Assembly (NCBI GenBank): GCA_022563275.1
Contig: JADFNR010000097.1
Coordinates: forward strand, 1 to 13,181
Direction of reading: 5' to 3'
Length of the DNA: 13,181 bases
Origin: Chloroflexota bacterium
GTDB taxonomy: Bacteria; Chloroflexota; Dehalococcoidia; UBA3495
Shown here one piece after another: positions 1 to 6,755 of this stretch. The position numbers and the translations under genes are program-made. The notes beneath the pieces are model-generated. The model saw only the letters and a list, made by a program, of their open reading frames with translations, did no database searches and was not told the DNA's origin. Position 1 is the stretch's first letter; each line of letters starts with the position of its first letter.

Positions 1-574
1 GTGGGGCGGCCGCCGAGCAAAAAGATCCGCCACCATGGGTGGGATAGACCCTCACGCTGTCCGGCAGTTTGAGCAGTTTTCCGTGGATGGTCTGGTGTAG
101 CCACCGGGCCAGGAACGGAGCAACCCGGCTCCCCAGCAAGTCCACCCGTGCCGCGCCGCCCATAATCAACGCACCGCCGGTGAATATCGCTGTTGGCTCG
201 CCTTGTTCTTCGACCAGGAATGAGATGTGCTCGGGCGTGTGCCCGGGGGTATGGAGGACTTTTAGCTTGAACTCCCCCAGGTCGAACTCGTCCCCATCTT
301 GGAGGCGCACCGAAGGAAATAGAGTGCCTCCGGAAGCGCTGGCGCCCACCTGGCAACCGGTCTGGGAGGCCAATTCTCTGGCACCAGATATGAAGTCATT
401 GTGAAGATGTGTTTCCATCGCATAGGTTATGCGTACGCCATGAGCGGACGCCACGGAAATGTACTGGTCGACGTCCCGCACCGGGTCAATCACGACGCAC
501 TGGCCCGACTGTTCTGAGCCGATCACATAGGAGCTGTTGGACAGGCCATCAACTTTTAAAGTCTCAATGAACAT
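1..574 (-). CDS. MBL-fold metallo-hydrolase of the persulfide dioxygenase/rhodanese-associated type (3' end cut by window)
   Basis: I translated this frame by hand: it opens with MFIETLKVDG and stays open for 191 codons to the window edge, so the C-terminus is missing. The start ATG (572-574) has a GGAG ribosome-binding site 8 bases upstream (583-586). The fold is metallo-beta-lactamase: METHLHNDF (residues 53-61), HTPGHTPEH (108-116), FTGGALIMGGAARVDLLG (131-148) and VYPTHGGGS (177-184). This pattern matches proteins related to ETHE1 and CstB, which oxidise glutathione or protein persulfides and often carry a C-terminal rhodanese domain; any such domain would lie beyond position 1. Two usual ligand positions are changed: HxHxDH reads HLHNDF, and the TGD Asp reads TGG. 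I recall the same changes in an actinobacterial MBL-rhodanese subgroup, so they may be a subgroup trait. It lies 268 bases after the rhodanese gene on the same strand, which supports a shared role in sulfane-sulfur handling. The fold is secure; substrate and metal are inferred. Confidence 0.85.
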   Translation of the reverse strand, partial: MFIETLKVDGLSNSSYVIGSEQSGQCVVIDPVRDVDQYISVASAHGVRITYAMETHLHNDFISGARELASQTGCQVGASASGGTLFPSVRLQDGDEFDLGEFKLKVLHTPGHTPEHISFLVEEQGEPTAIFTGGALIMGGAARVDLLGSRVAPFLARWLHQTIHGKLLKLPDSVRVYPTHGGGSFCSAAAP

Positions 575-842
575 GGTATTTTCTCCAATAATCTTAGGGA
601 GTATTCCACTGTCTTATACCTGCTTTATGGGCTCGTGGAGTAGCTTGCCCTATCTTCCCTATCGGCGTGCCCGGCTGGTTCGCACCTCCGCGCTTGCCCA
701 TGGTTTAGTCAAGGAAGCTGCTGGAGCCGCGAGCGCAAATGCTGGTCGTCCCCGCTCTCGCATTCCCAAACCCCCAGTACCCTCCAGGCAACTGTTCTCA
801 GCCGGGTCAGAGCGATCGTATCTGAACAACGCCTTTTTGACT
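575..842 (-). other. 268-base gap between rhodanese and MBL genes
   Basis: No convincing gene. On the minus strand a 34-codon frame (start MRERGRPAFALAAPA) opens here, but it lacks a ribosome-binding site and recognisable content. I see no good terminator, so read-through from the rhodanese gene into the MBL gene is possible. The GGAG at 583-586 serves the MBL gene. Confidence 0.4.
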
Positions 843-1493
843 TTAAAGGTCGTCGCCGTAGGAAGTAGGGTGGTTTCTCTCGATCCAGGTGGGGGTGCCG
901 TCTTCCACGTTGTACAAGCTCTCAGACGAGTATCCCATGGTGGCCGCTATCTCGCAGGCCAGCCCGGAGCGCATCCCACCCGCGCAGATGAACAGGAGTG
1001 TCTTATCTCGGGGGAGTTCATCTTTCCTATTCTCGAGGTCGTCAATGGGTATATGGATAGCGCCCTTGACATGCCCTGTCACCCACTCATCGTCGCGGCG
1101 CACGTCCACTATCACGGTGCCTTCCTTGTCCCGTTCGAGCATCTGCGCAGCTTCGTCCGATTTCACACGGTAATATGGTTCGTCTTGCCTGGTCACCGTC
1201 AAGCCCACACCGCATGCGCCTCTTTCTATCACCTCCGCACAGGTGATTCCAGCCGTAATCTCTACGCTGCCAGCCTGAGCAAAGGGGGACATAAACTCTT
1301 CCACCTTTTGCCTGTTCTCGGCGTCCAGGATCGCGACAAAGGTGTGACCTCCTCCCATTTGTCCATGAATGTTGATACCCATTTGGGAGGCGTTGGCCTC
1401 GGATATGTGCTGCAACAGCATGGGGCCCATTTTTGGGTCAGCAGCGGGGCACGTCTCCCCGGTATGCTCGTGTCGTACGAGAAATAGAACCAT
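843..1493 (-). CDS. Two-domain protein: DUF3303-like N-terminal domain fused to a rhodanese (sulfurtransferase) domain
   Basis: A 216-residue cytoplasmic protein with no signal peptide or membrane segment. Residues about 1-95 form a small domain beginning MVLFLVRHEHTGETCPAADP, with EEFMSPFAQAGSVEI at 65-79. It resembles DUF3303-like ferredoxin-fold domains found as stand-alone proteins in other bacteria, and carries Cys15, Cys85 and Cys94. Residues about 112-210 are a rhodanese domain: TVIVDVRRDDEW (126-137), GHVKGAIHIPI (140-150) and the active-site loop CAGGMRS (170-176), where Cys170 would carry the persulfide. The ATG at 1491-1493 follows AGGAGGA with only 3 bases between. A TTGACA/TAATAT promoter lies about 160 bases upstream. 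The MBL-fold gene follows on the same strand, so the pair may pass sulfur from a donor to a persulfide-oxidising enzyme. The rhodanese domain is certain; the N-terminal assignment is by recalled resemblance. Confidence 0.88.
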   Translation of the reverse strand: MVLFLVRHEHTGETCPAADPKMGPMLLQHISEANASQMGINIHGQMGGGHTFVAILDAENRQKVEEFMSPFAQAGSVEITAGITCAEVIERGACGVGLTVTRQDEPYYRVKSDEAAQMLERDKEGTVIVDVRRDDEWVTGHVKGAIHIPIDDLENRKDELPRDKTLLFICAGGMRSGLACEIAATMGYSSESLYNVEDGTPTWIERNHPTSYGDDL

Positions 1494-1873
1494 GATTCCT
1501 CCTAACTTCGCTCCCGCAAGAGGGGGTCTTTAACTAACGTTTCCGAATTCGCAGTGATGCTAACTGAAGCAGGGGCACCTCAGATGAGTGGTGTAAACGG
1601 GGATTCTCAATTCAGGCGATTAACCCCTGAAATGGGCACAACTGATGGCAAATATTAAGATACTCCGAAAGTCCTGTCAACTGAAGTAGAACTAAGTTCA
1701 GGCAGCCAACACCTCCTTCCGCTTTACCGCCATACCGTTATGGAACTGGACTCCCAAGGATGCAGGCCCAAGCAGAGATTTGACCCCTTGGGGATTTAGG
1801 CTTTGAACTAATTATTTTCAGGGTTGGCATTCGATGCGTTTACTCCCGAGCGGCTAGCACCGGCGGCCCCTCC
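1494..1873. other. 380-base intergenic region with no gene recognised
   Basis: Apart from the predicted minus-strand promoter (1652-1680) and the ribosome-binding site of the rhodanese gene (1497-1503), I see no gene here. It is more AT-rich than the flanking genes and contains a small CCCCTTGGGG dyad near 1775-1795. No T-run terminator for the transporter ending at 1874 is evident on the minus strand. Confidence 0.5.
1652..1680 (-). promoter_or_regulatory. Sigma70-like promoter for the rhodanese/MBL genes
   Basis: On the minus strand there is a perfect TTGACA -35 box (complement of 1675-1680), a 17-base spacer and TAATAT (complement of 1652-1657, 4 of 6 to consensus). Transcription would start near 1645, giving an untranslated leader of about 150 bases before the rhodanese ATG. 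It is the best promoter match in this intergenic region and points at the right gene. Confidence 0.5.
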
Positions 1874-3151
1874 TCAATCAGCCCAAACGACGGCCCGTTT
1901 GCCCCTCACCGTAAATTGAGCCACGACCCCGGATGCCACCGTCAGAGCGGCCACGATCTGAATCGCCACACTGAAGCCAAACAGGTCGGCAAATGCGCCC
2001 GCCAAAAGCGCCCCGAATATAAATCCGGAATCCCGCCAGAACCGGTACACCCCCAACGCGGTGGCCCTATCGATTGCGGGTACTGCGTCTCCGATGGCGG
2101 CCAGTAACGTGGGATAGACCAGGGCCGTGCCAAATCCCAGCATGGACATCGTAACGATCCATACCGGGAAGGAATCAAAGGCTGCCGTCAAGGAAATCGC
2201 TACGCCTTGCAGGACCATTCCGCTGACGATCAACGGCTTTCGTCCCAGCACGTCGCTGGCCCAACCGGTGGCCAGCTGAAGGATACCCCAGACCAAAGGA
2301 TAAACCGCCACCAGTATAGCTATCCGGTTCAGTTCCAAGCCTTGGCTGGCAAAGTACAGGGGGAAGATTCCCCAAGCAACTCCGTCGTTGAGGTTCTTCG
2401 CCAATCCGGCTTGGGTAATCCCGAAGAGGTACGGTTTGCGCCAAGTTCCCTCGGCGAAGGCACGCCTCAGAGACAAGGGGACCGATGTGGCTCCTGGACG
2501 GCTGGCGTTTTCCAGCGCCAAATAGGGGGCGGTGTCGCGGACCAGCAATGCGCTAAAGGCCAGGGCCGTGGCCGAAATGGCAATTCCCAGGTAGAAGGGT
2601 TCCGGGCGGAGGCCATAAGACTCGGCGATGATGCCGGTAAGAAAGGCCATTGCGGCCAGGGACAGATAGCCCGCCGCTTCGTTGAATCCCAGGGCCACAC
2701 CACGCCACCTTGGGCCCACCAAATCCATCTTCATGTTGACCGTCATGGACCAAGTGAGCCCTTGGTTTATCCCCAACAGCACGTTGGCTCCTATGACCCA
2801 TCCCCAGGAGGGAGCCCAGATCAATATTAATGGGACCGGGATCGCGAACAGCCAGCCGGATATCAGTATCCTTCGACGGCTGAACCTCTGGGTAAGATTG
2901 CCGGCCAGGAGGTTCGTTGCCGCCTTGGCAAGACCGAAGGTGGCAATAAACGAGACAATGGCTGTTTTGGAGGTAATGCCGAACTCCGCCTCGGCCAAGC
3001 CGGGCAGAATGGAGCGCTCCATGCCAATCATCCCGCCCACGAAGAGGTTTACCGTCACCAGCAGGGTGAATTGGCGCCAGTTATCTCCCAGGCTTAAGGT
3101 AATTTGCTTTTGAGGGGCGGAAAATCCTGGAAACAATCTACCGATTTGCAT
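1874..3151 (-). CDS. Major facilitator superfamily (MFS) transporter, 12 transmembrane segments
   Basis: A 425-residue inner-membrane protein of normal MFS length. A 25-residue hydrophilic N-terminus precedes the first membrane segment (QFTLLVTVNLFVGGMIG, about 27-43). The MFS motif A appears twice: degenerate in the first half (GNLTQRFSRRRILI, 84-97) and canonical in the second (GWASDVLGRKPLIV, 296-309). A long loop around 205-240 separates the halves. The substrate cannot be read from sequence; the motifs point to secondary transport of a small solute, as uptake or export. The ATG at 3149-3151 is preceded directly by an in-frame TAG, so no longer start exists; the upstream GGGAAAA is a weak ribosome-binding site. 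It stands alone, with 380 and 454 bases free on either side, so it is probably transcribed by itself. Confidence 0.92.
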   Translation of the reverse strand: MQIGRLFPGFSAPQKQITLSLGDNWRQFTLLVTVNLFVGGMIGMERSILPGLAEAEFGITSKTAIVSFIATFGLAKAATNLLAGNLTQRFSRRRILISGWLFAIPVPLILIWAPSWGWVIGANVLLGINQGLTWSMTVNMKMDLVGPRWRGVALGFNEAAGYLSLAAMAFLTGIIAESYGLRPEPFYLGIAISATALAFSALLVRDTAPYLALENASRPGATSVPLSLRRAFAEGTWRKPYLFGITQAGLAKNLNDGVAWGIFPLYFASQGLELNRIAILVAVYPLVWGILQLATGWASDVLGRKPLIVSGMVLQGVAISLTAAFDSFPVWIVTMSMLGFGTALVYPTLLAAIGDAVPAIDRATALGVYRFWRDSGFIFGALLAGAFADLFGFSVAIQIVAALTVASGVVAQFTVRGKRAVVWAD

Positions 3152-3446
3152 CTAATATTTTCCCGGTATGAGCATCAGCATTGTCTGGCTCGAGTGCCTG
3201 GACAGCGATCGCCCGGTCGTGGACTGTGTCCCATTTCAGTTGGATGAGCGCTACATCCGCCTCGTGTAGGAGACGATCACATCCGTCATCGGCTTCTATC
3301 GCTCGCCATTATTGCGGAATAATAGCGTCAAAAGAGCCAGATTGTCCACAACAGCCACTCGAGGGACCGTTGATGCAGGTTTTAATTTGGTGGAGGCCGG
3401 CTGGCGCCCGTCTCCCCATCCACGTTCAGATACGAAACAGAAAGAA

Positions 3447-3474
3447 ACGCCCCAGCGTTTGTCGGCTGGGGCGT
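3447..3474 (-). terminator. Rho-independent terminator (minus strand)
   Basis: A perfect 10-bp stem, ACGCCCCAGC (3447-3456) with GCTGGGGCGT (3465-3474), closes an 8-base loop. On the minus strand it is followed by TTCTTTCTGTTT, a good U-rich tail; on the plus strand only CTATTT follows. It lies 131 bases past the stop of the second MFS gene and just past the CCA-ended remnant, so it would end transcription from either. Confidence 0.8.
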
Positions 3475-3486
3475 CTATTTGTAGCT

Positions 3487-3516
3487 TGGTGGAGACGGGG
3501 GAGAGTCGAACTCGGC
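3487..3516 (-). pseudogene. Remnant of the 3' end of a tmRNA (ssrA) or tRNA gene; possible attachment site
   Basis: Read on the minus strand, this ends in GTCTCCACCA and has a T-loop-like TTCGACT flanked by GAG and CTC, as at the 3' end of tmRNA and tRNA genes. No matching acceptor strand or cloverleaf lies within 100 bases upstream, and a complete tmRNA of about 350 bases would run into the MFS gene that ends at 3606, so only the 3' end is present. From the T-loop to CCA it has one base more than the canonical 5+7+1+3, which suggests decay or an imperfect copy. A terminator follows directly, as after a genuine RNA gene. Integrative elements commonly target such 3' ends, and ssrA is a known integration site in Dehalococcoides, so an attachment scar is a reasonable inference. 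No integrase is in the window. Confidence 0.4.
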
Positions 3517-3605
3517 CTGAAACACGAGTTGGCGGTGTCGCTGGCGGCGATCGGCATAGAAAAATGTTTGATCGTCGATCCGCAGTCTAGGGCGGGCATC
3601 GAGGG

Positions 3606-4898
3606 TCAATCACCGGCGGCCGCGGGCGCGATTTGGGTCTGGTAGCGAGTTGAGTACTTCCGTTCTTTGATGGAGAACGCGGACAGCGCCGCCGGGAACA
3701 GCATCGCCCCAGCGATGGCGAATGGGATGGTGTAGGAGCCGGTTAAGTCATACAAAAACCCAGCCAACAGGATGCTGGCGAAGGAGCCTACCTGATGGAA
3801 CAGGAAAGACACGCCGGAGATGGTCGCCAGCGCTCGAAGCCCGTAAACGTCGGCGGTTAAAGAAGTGGTCAAGGGCACGCTGGCGATCCAAGAGAACCCG
3901 GCCAAGCAGGCAAAGGCCCATAACCCAAGGGTGCCTGGGTATAGGACCAACATTAAGAATGCCAGGCCCCTGACGAAGTAAACCAGCGCCAGCAAGTTCT
4001 TCCGCCCAAACCGGTCTGATAGAATCCCGGCCCCCAATCCGCCGAGCACGTTCAGTCCCATCATGACCCCAAAAATAGTGGCGGCCATGGAAGCTGAAAC
4101 ACCTATGCCGATGGCGTACGGCACAAAGTGTGCCGAGATCAAGCCTGTGGTGGCCCCGCAGACCGTATAGGCTCCGGAGATCTGCCACATGGGCGCGGAA
4201 CGGAACGATTGCCGCCAATGGTCCACCTCCAACAAGCCCCGGCGGCGGTCTTTGGCCTTGATCTGTGCGTGATCTCCCGTGTCTCCGTCGGGGTGGAGTC
4301 CCATCTGCTTCGGGTCGTTACGGACGAACAAAAACGCCAAGGGGAAGGCCAACAGCAGAACGATCAGACCCAGAGCGACCCAGGCTACCCGCCAGTTGGT
4401 GGCCTGGAGCAAGTACATGCTGAAAGGGACCAGCATCAGGCCGCCCAATGAAGCCCCGGCGACATTGAGACCCATTGCGGTGGCCCGCTTGGTTTGGAAC
4501 CATTTGGACAGCAATGCCATGGTGTTGGTGATGGACGAGCCGCTCATGGCCGTCGACAGCACGAAGCCGAACATGAAGAGGAGGAAGAGGAAGTGAAAGG
4601 TAAGACTCAATGCCACCGTTGATAAACCAACGAACAACAAGCCGGTCAAGATGACGTTTCTGCCGCTGAACCTGTCGAACAGATGGCCGATAAATGGCTG
4701 AGTGATCCCGTTGACCAGAAATCCCGTGCCCACCGCCAAGGAGAGGGTGAACCGGCTCCAACCGAATTCCTCCTCCAAGGGGATGATGAATATTCCGAAA
4801 CTGCTACGAGCGCCCGCGGTTACAAAGGCGATAAACATCACGGCGGCGACTACGTACCAGCCGAAGTAGACTTCTGGCTTCTTGTTGGCGGGCATCAT
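3606..4898 (-). CDS. MFS transporter, oxalate/formate antiporter or monocarboxylate-porter-like
   Basis: A 430-residue, 12-segment inner-membrane protein. The start YFGWYVVAAVMFIAF (11-25), followed by FGIFIIPLEEEFGWSR (34-49), is the signature of the monocarboxylate porter/oxalate-formate antiporter branch of MFS, whose known members move organic anions. Motif A appears in both halves: GHLFDRFSGRNVI (71-83) and GILSDRFGRKNLL (291-303). A charged central loop (about 195-235) lies between. The ATG at 4896-4898 is followed by a second ATG; either could be used. The leader has no clear AGGAGG. It diverges from the LLM monooxygenase gene across 180 bases, which fits uptake of that enzyme's substrate, but the link is only positional. 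A terminator at 3447-3474 lies downstream. Confidence 0.92.
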   Translation of the reverse strand: MMPANKKPEVYFGWYVVAAVMFIAFVTAGARSSFGIFIIPLEEEFGWSRFTLSLAVGTGFLVNGITQPFIGHLFDRFSGRNVILTGLLFVGLSTVALSLTFHFLFLLFMFGFVLSTAMSGSSITNTMALLSKWFQTKRATAMGLNVAGASLGGLMLVPFSMYLLQATNWRVAWVALGLIVLLLAFPLAFLFVRNDPKQMGLHPDGDTGDHAQIKAKDRRRGLLEVDHWRQSFRSAPMWQISGAYTVCGATTGLISAHFVPYAIGIGVSASMAATIFGVMMGLNVLGGLGAGILSDRFGRKNLLALVYFVRGLAFLMLVLYPGTLGLWAFACLAGFSWIASVPLTTSLTADVYGLRALATISGVSFLFHQVGSFASILLAGFLYDLTGSYTIPFAIAGAMLFPAALSAFSIKERKYSTRYQTQIAPAAAGD

Positions 4899-5006
4899 AT
4901 CTGGAGGTATCTTACCCAGTAAATCTATATTGTTCCAGTAGAGCCGGACTCCCCCTGAATCACGGTCTAGCAGGATTGATAGGGGGACGGCTTGAGATAG
5001 AACCAG

Positions 5007-5030
5007 AGCTTAAGCTGGTTTCAGGAAACC
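5007..5030. promoter_or_regulatory. Two adjacent palindromes between divergent MFS and monooxygenase genes (candidate operator)
   Basis: A perfect 10-bp palindrome, AGCTTAAGCT (5007-5016), directly abuts GGTTTC-AG-GAAACC (5017-5030), a perfect 6-bp inverted repeat. They lie 50-70 bases before the monooxygenase start. A weak TTATAT box follows at 5041-5046. Adjacent dyads in a divergent promoter region suggest a regulator-binding site; the regulator is not in the window. Confidence 0.35.
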
Positions 5031-5078
5031 GGTCCTGAGGTTATATCATGTGGTCAACCCGGCTAAAGGATATGACGA

Positions 5079-6194
5079 ATGCGCGGTTGCCCGAGTCAAA
5101 CCAGGAAAAATCTTGACCGCAACAAACTAAGTCTCGGCCTGTTTGGGATGAATTGTTCCGGCGGACTGGCGGTCACCACGGTGCCCGAGCGCTGGGATGC
5201 AAGCTGGGAGAACAACCGGAAACTCGCCGGCATGGCGGATGAGGCCGGTATCGACTTCATGCTGCCGCTGGGGCGTTGGAAAGGGTATGGCGGTGTCACC
5301 GACCACAACGCATCCAACTTCGAAACACTGACCTGGGCCACCGGCATACTGGCCAGCACCCGCGACATCATGGCGTTCGGCACGGTGCACGTCTCGCTGT
5401 TCAACCCGGTGGTCGCGGCGAAGCAGATGGTGACGGCTGATCATGTCGGTCAGGGCCGGTTCGGCCTCAATATCGTATGCGGTTGGAACGACGATGAATT
5501 CCACATGCTTGGCGTCGACCTCGCCCAGCACGAGGACCGCTACGACCAAGGCCAAGAGTGGATCGATATCGTGACTCGGGTTTGGTCCGGCGCCGAGGCG
5601 TTCGACTACGACGGCAGGTTCTATCAGGTCCACAAAACCGGCATACTCCCCAAGCCCTACGGCGGCGGTCAGCCGTTGATCGTGTGCGCCGGAAACTCTC
5701 CCCGCGGGCGGGAATTCGCGGCCCGCAACGCCGACATGATGTTCACCAACCTGCGCATGGACATCAACGAAGTTCCGGGGAATATATCGGCGCTCCGGGA
5801 ATTGGCGGCGGCATACGGCCGGGATATCGGGATATTTTCCAATGTCGCCGTGGTCTGCCGGCCATCTAAGAAGGAGGCGGAGGAGTATTTTCGGTACTAC
5901 GCGGTCGAGAATGCCGACCGGGACGCGGTGGAAAACATGATTGAGGGGCGCGGCCTTAAAAAACCCGGCGTATCGGAAGAGTTGCTCCAGGCGGCCCGCC
6001 TACGCGCGGCCGGCGGCAACGGGGCGATGCCGATAGTCGGCGACCCAGACGACGTGGTCGCGATGATGAAGCGCCTGTACGAATGCGGAATATCGGCGCT
6101 GGCCATGGGGTTCACGAACTACTTGGACGAATTCCCGTATTTCCGGGATGAGGTGCTGCCGCGGCTCGTGGGCCAGGGACTGCGCGCGGAATAG
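5079..6194 (+). CDS. LLM-class (luciferase-like) flavin-dependent monooxygenase, RutA-like
   Basis: A 371-residue soluble TIM-barrel enzyme of the bacterial luciferase superfamily. The pattern is close to the pyrimidine monooxygenase RutA and related FMN enzymes: LGLFGMNCSGG (19-29), DFMLPLGRWKGYGG (59-72), ATGILASTRDIMAFGTVHV (87-105), GQGRFGLNIVCGWNDDE (124-140), HEDRYDQGQEW (151-161), KPYGGGQPLIVCAGNSPRG (192-210) and ARNADMMFTN (215-224). The GRFGLN(I/L)V.GW segment matches the flavin and oxygen-binding strand of RutA. Such enzymes use reduced FMN and O2 to open rings or cleave C-N, C-S or related bonds; the substrate here is unknown. ATG 5079 has AAAGGA (5065-5070) 8 bases upstream. The first 17 residues look unlike the family; see the findings. 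It diverges from an organic-anion-type MFS gene and converges on an F420-type nitroreductase-family gene. Confidence 0.9.
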   Translation: MRGCPSQTRKNLDRNKLSLGLFGMNCSGGLAVTTVPERWDASWENNRKLAGMADEAGIDFMLPLGRWKGYGGVTDHNASNFETLTWATGILASTRDIMAFGTVHVSLFNPVVAAKQMVTADHVGQGRFGLNIVCGWNDDEFHMLGVDLAQHEDRYDQGQEWIDIVTRVWSGAEAFDYDGRFYQVHKTGILPKPYGGGQPLIVCAGNSPRGREFAARNADMMFTNLRMDINEVPGNISALRELAAAYGRDIGIFSNVAVVCRPSKKEAEEYFRYYAVENADRDAVENMIEGRGLKKPGVSEELLQAARLRAAGGNGAMPIVGDPDDVVAMMKRLYECGISALAMGFTNYLDEFPYFRDEVLPRLVGQGLRAE

Positions 6195-6239
6195 GCGGCG
6201 GTTGAGCCGCAAGCCTCACCAGACGGCGCCTGCCCGGCC

Positions 6240-6289
6240 CGTTGGGGTGTACCAAGACCCAACGCACGACACGTCCCAGCCGTGTTTTT
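6240..6289 (+). terminator. Tandem hairpins with T-run after the monooxygenase gene
   Basis: CGTTGGG (6240-6246) pairs with CCCAACG (6258-6264), a 7-bp stem. A second short hairpin, ACACG (6269-6273) with CGTGT (6281-6285), is followed by a T-run to 6289. The T-run makes this a plausible terminator for the plus-strand monooxygenase, placed just before the convergent gene's stop at 6292. The second stem is short, so strength is uncertain. Confidence 0.5.
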
Positions 6290-6291
6290 CC

Positions 6292-6729
6292 TTAGCTGGT
6301 GGCTTCCGCGATGAAGACCGGAATCACCCGGTCGGTTTTGTCCTGGTACTCCTGATAAGGAGGATATGCCGCCACCGCGATATCCCAGAGCCGCTGTCTC
6401 TCTGCCGAGTCCACCACCTCTCGGACCTGCATCGAATGGACCTCAGCCTCGTCCCGGATCTCCACGTTCGGTTCCGTCTTTAAATTACGGTACCACTCGG
6501 GATTTTTGGGCGCCCCGCCCAGAGAAGCCACCAAGACATAGCTGTCTCCATCCACCACTCTCATCAACGGGGTCTTGCGGATAGCGCCTGTTTTCCACCC
6601 TTTATTAGTCACGATTATGACTGGCAGGCCGGTGTCCCTCAGGGTCAGCCCTTGGGTGCCCTTGCTTCCTTCATATAGTTCTACTTGGTCCGCCACCCAA
6701 TCCCTGGGGCTGGGTACATATTCGCTCAC
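6292..6729 (-). CDS. Nitroreductase-family deazaflavin (F420)-dependent oxidoreductase, DDN type
   Basis: A 145-residue split-beta-barrel protein of the DDN/DUF385 family, full length for the family. Hallmarks are VTNKGWKTGAIRKTPLMRV (40-58) and VASLGGAPKNPEWYRNLKTE (67-86), which form the deazaflavin-binding region of the Mycobacterium enzyme Ddn. Family members use F420H2 to reduce quinones or nitro compounds; some bind other flavins or act in unknown ways. The start is GTG (6727-6729), fixed by a perfect AGGAGG (6735-6740) 5 bases upstream. It is convergent with the LLM monooxygenase and divergent from the dienelactone hydrolase. The family implies that the host makes F420, which would fit Chloroflexota or Actinomycetota. 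The physiological substrate cannot be told. Confidence 0.9.
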   Translation of the reverse strand: MSEYVPSPRDWVADQVELYEGSKGTQGLTLRDTGLPVIIVTNKGWKTGAIRKTPLMRVVDGDSYVLVASLGGAPKNPEWYRNLKTEPNVEIRDEAEVHSMQVREVVDSAERQRLWDIAVAAYPPYQEYQDKTDRVIPVFIAEATS

Positions 6730-6734
6730 GGTTG

Positions 6735-6740
6735 CCTCCT
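6735..6740 (-). promoter_or_regulatory. Ribosome-binding site that decides a GTG start
   Basis: Perfect AGGAGG on the minus strand, 5 bases before the GTG at 6727-6729. It makes this GTG, rather than an internal codon, the start of the DDN-type gene. Confidence 0.8.
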
Positions 6741-6755
6741 GACATCCCTTTTGGG

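Larger units (their letters stand above)
3152..3605. other. 454-base region without a recognised gene, containing a hairpin, a terminator and an RNA-gene 3'-end remnant
   Basis: The right part holds a strong terminator (3447-3474) and the CCA-ended remnant (3487-3516), listed separately. An imperfect inverted repeat with ATTATT/AATAAT arms and a GCGG loop lies at 3304-3327. A short plus-strand frame, 3168-3269 (33 residues, starting MSISIVWLECLDSDRP), has gene-like codon use but no good ribosome-binding site and no recognised family; it may be a gene fragment. TTGGTGGAG occurs at both 3387-3395 and 3486-3494, and CCCGTCTCC (3407-3415) is inverted against GGAGACGGG (3491-3499). The region looks like eroded or rearranged sequence. 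Confidence 0.45.

Noticed and set aside
537..1487. Long plus-strand open frame (316 codons) antisense to the rhodanese gene
   Set aside because: It covers the rhodanese gene and part of the gap in another frame; its translation has no recognisable domain, while the minus strand encodes a clear rhodanese with a perfect ribosome-binding site.
2207..2830. Plus-strand open frame of 207 codons inside the first MFS gene
   Set aside because: It is antisense to a well-supported transporter and reads as Gln/Gly-rich text typical of the complement of membrane-protein codons.
3168..3269. Small plus-strand frame of 33 residues in the remnant region
   Set aside because: No ribosome-binding site or family match; mentioned in the intergenic entry but not called as a gene.
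3487..3600. Complete tRNA on the minus strand ending at 3487
   Set aside because: No matching acceptor 5' strand, D-arm or anticodon arm is visible in the 100 bases upstream of the CCA end.
4950..4987. TCCCCCT/AGGGGGA inverted repeat upstream of the second MFS gene
   Set aside because: Arms of 7 bp with a 24-base loop, no T-run and no link to a promoter; probably chance.
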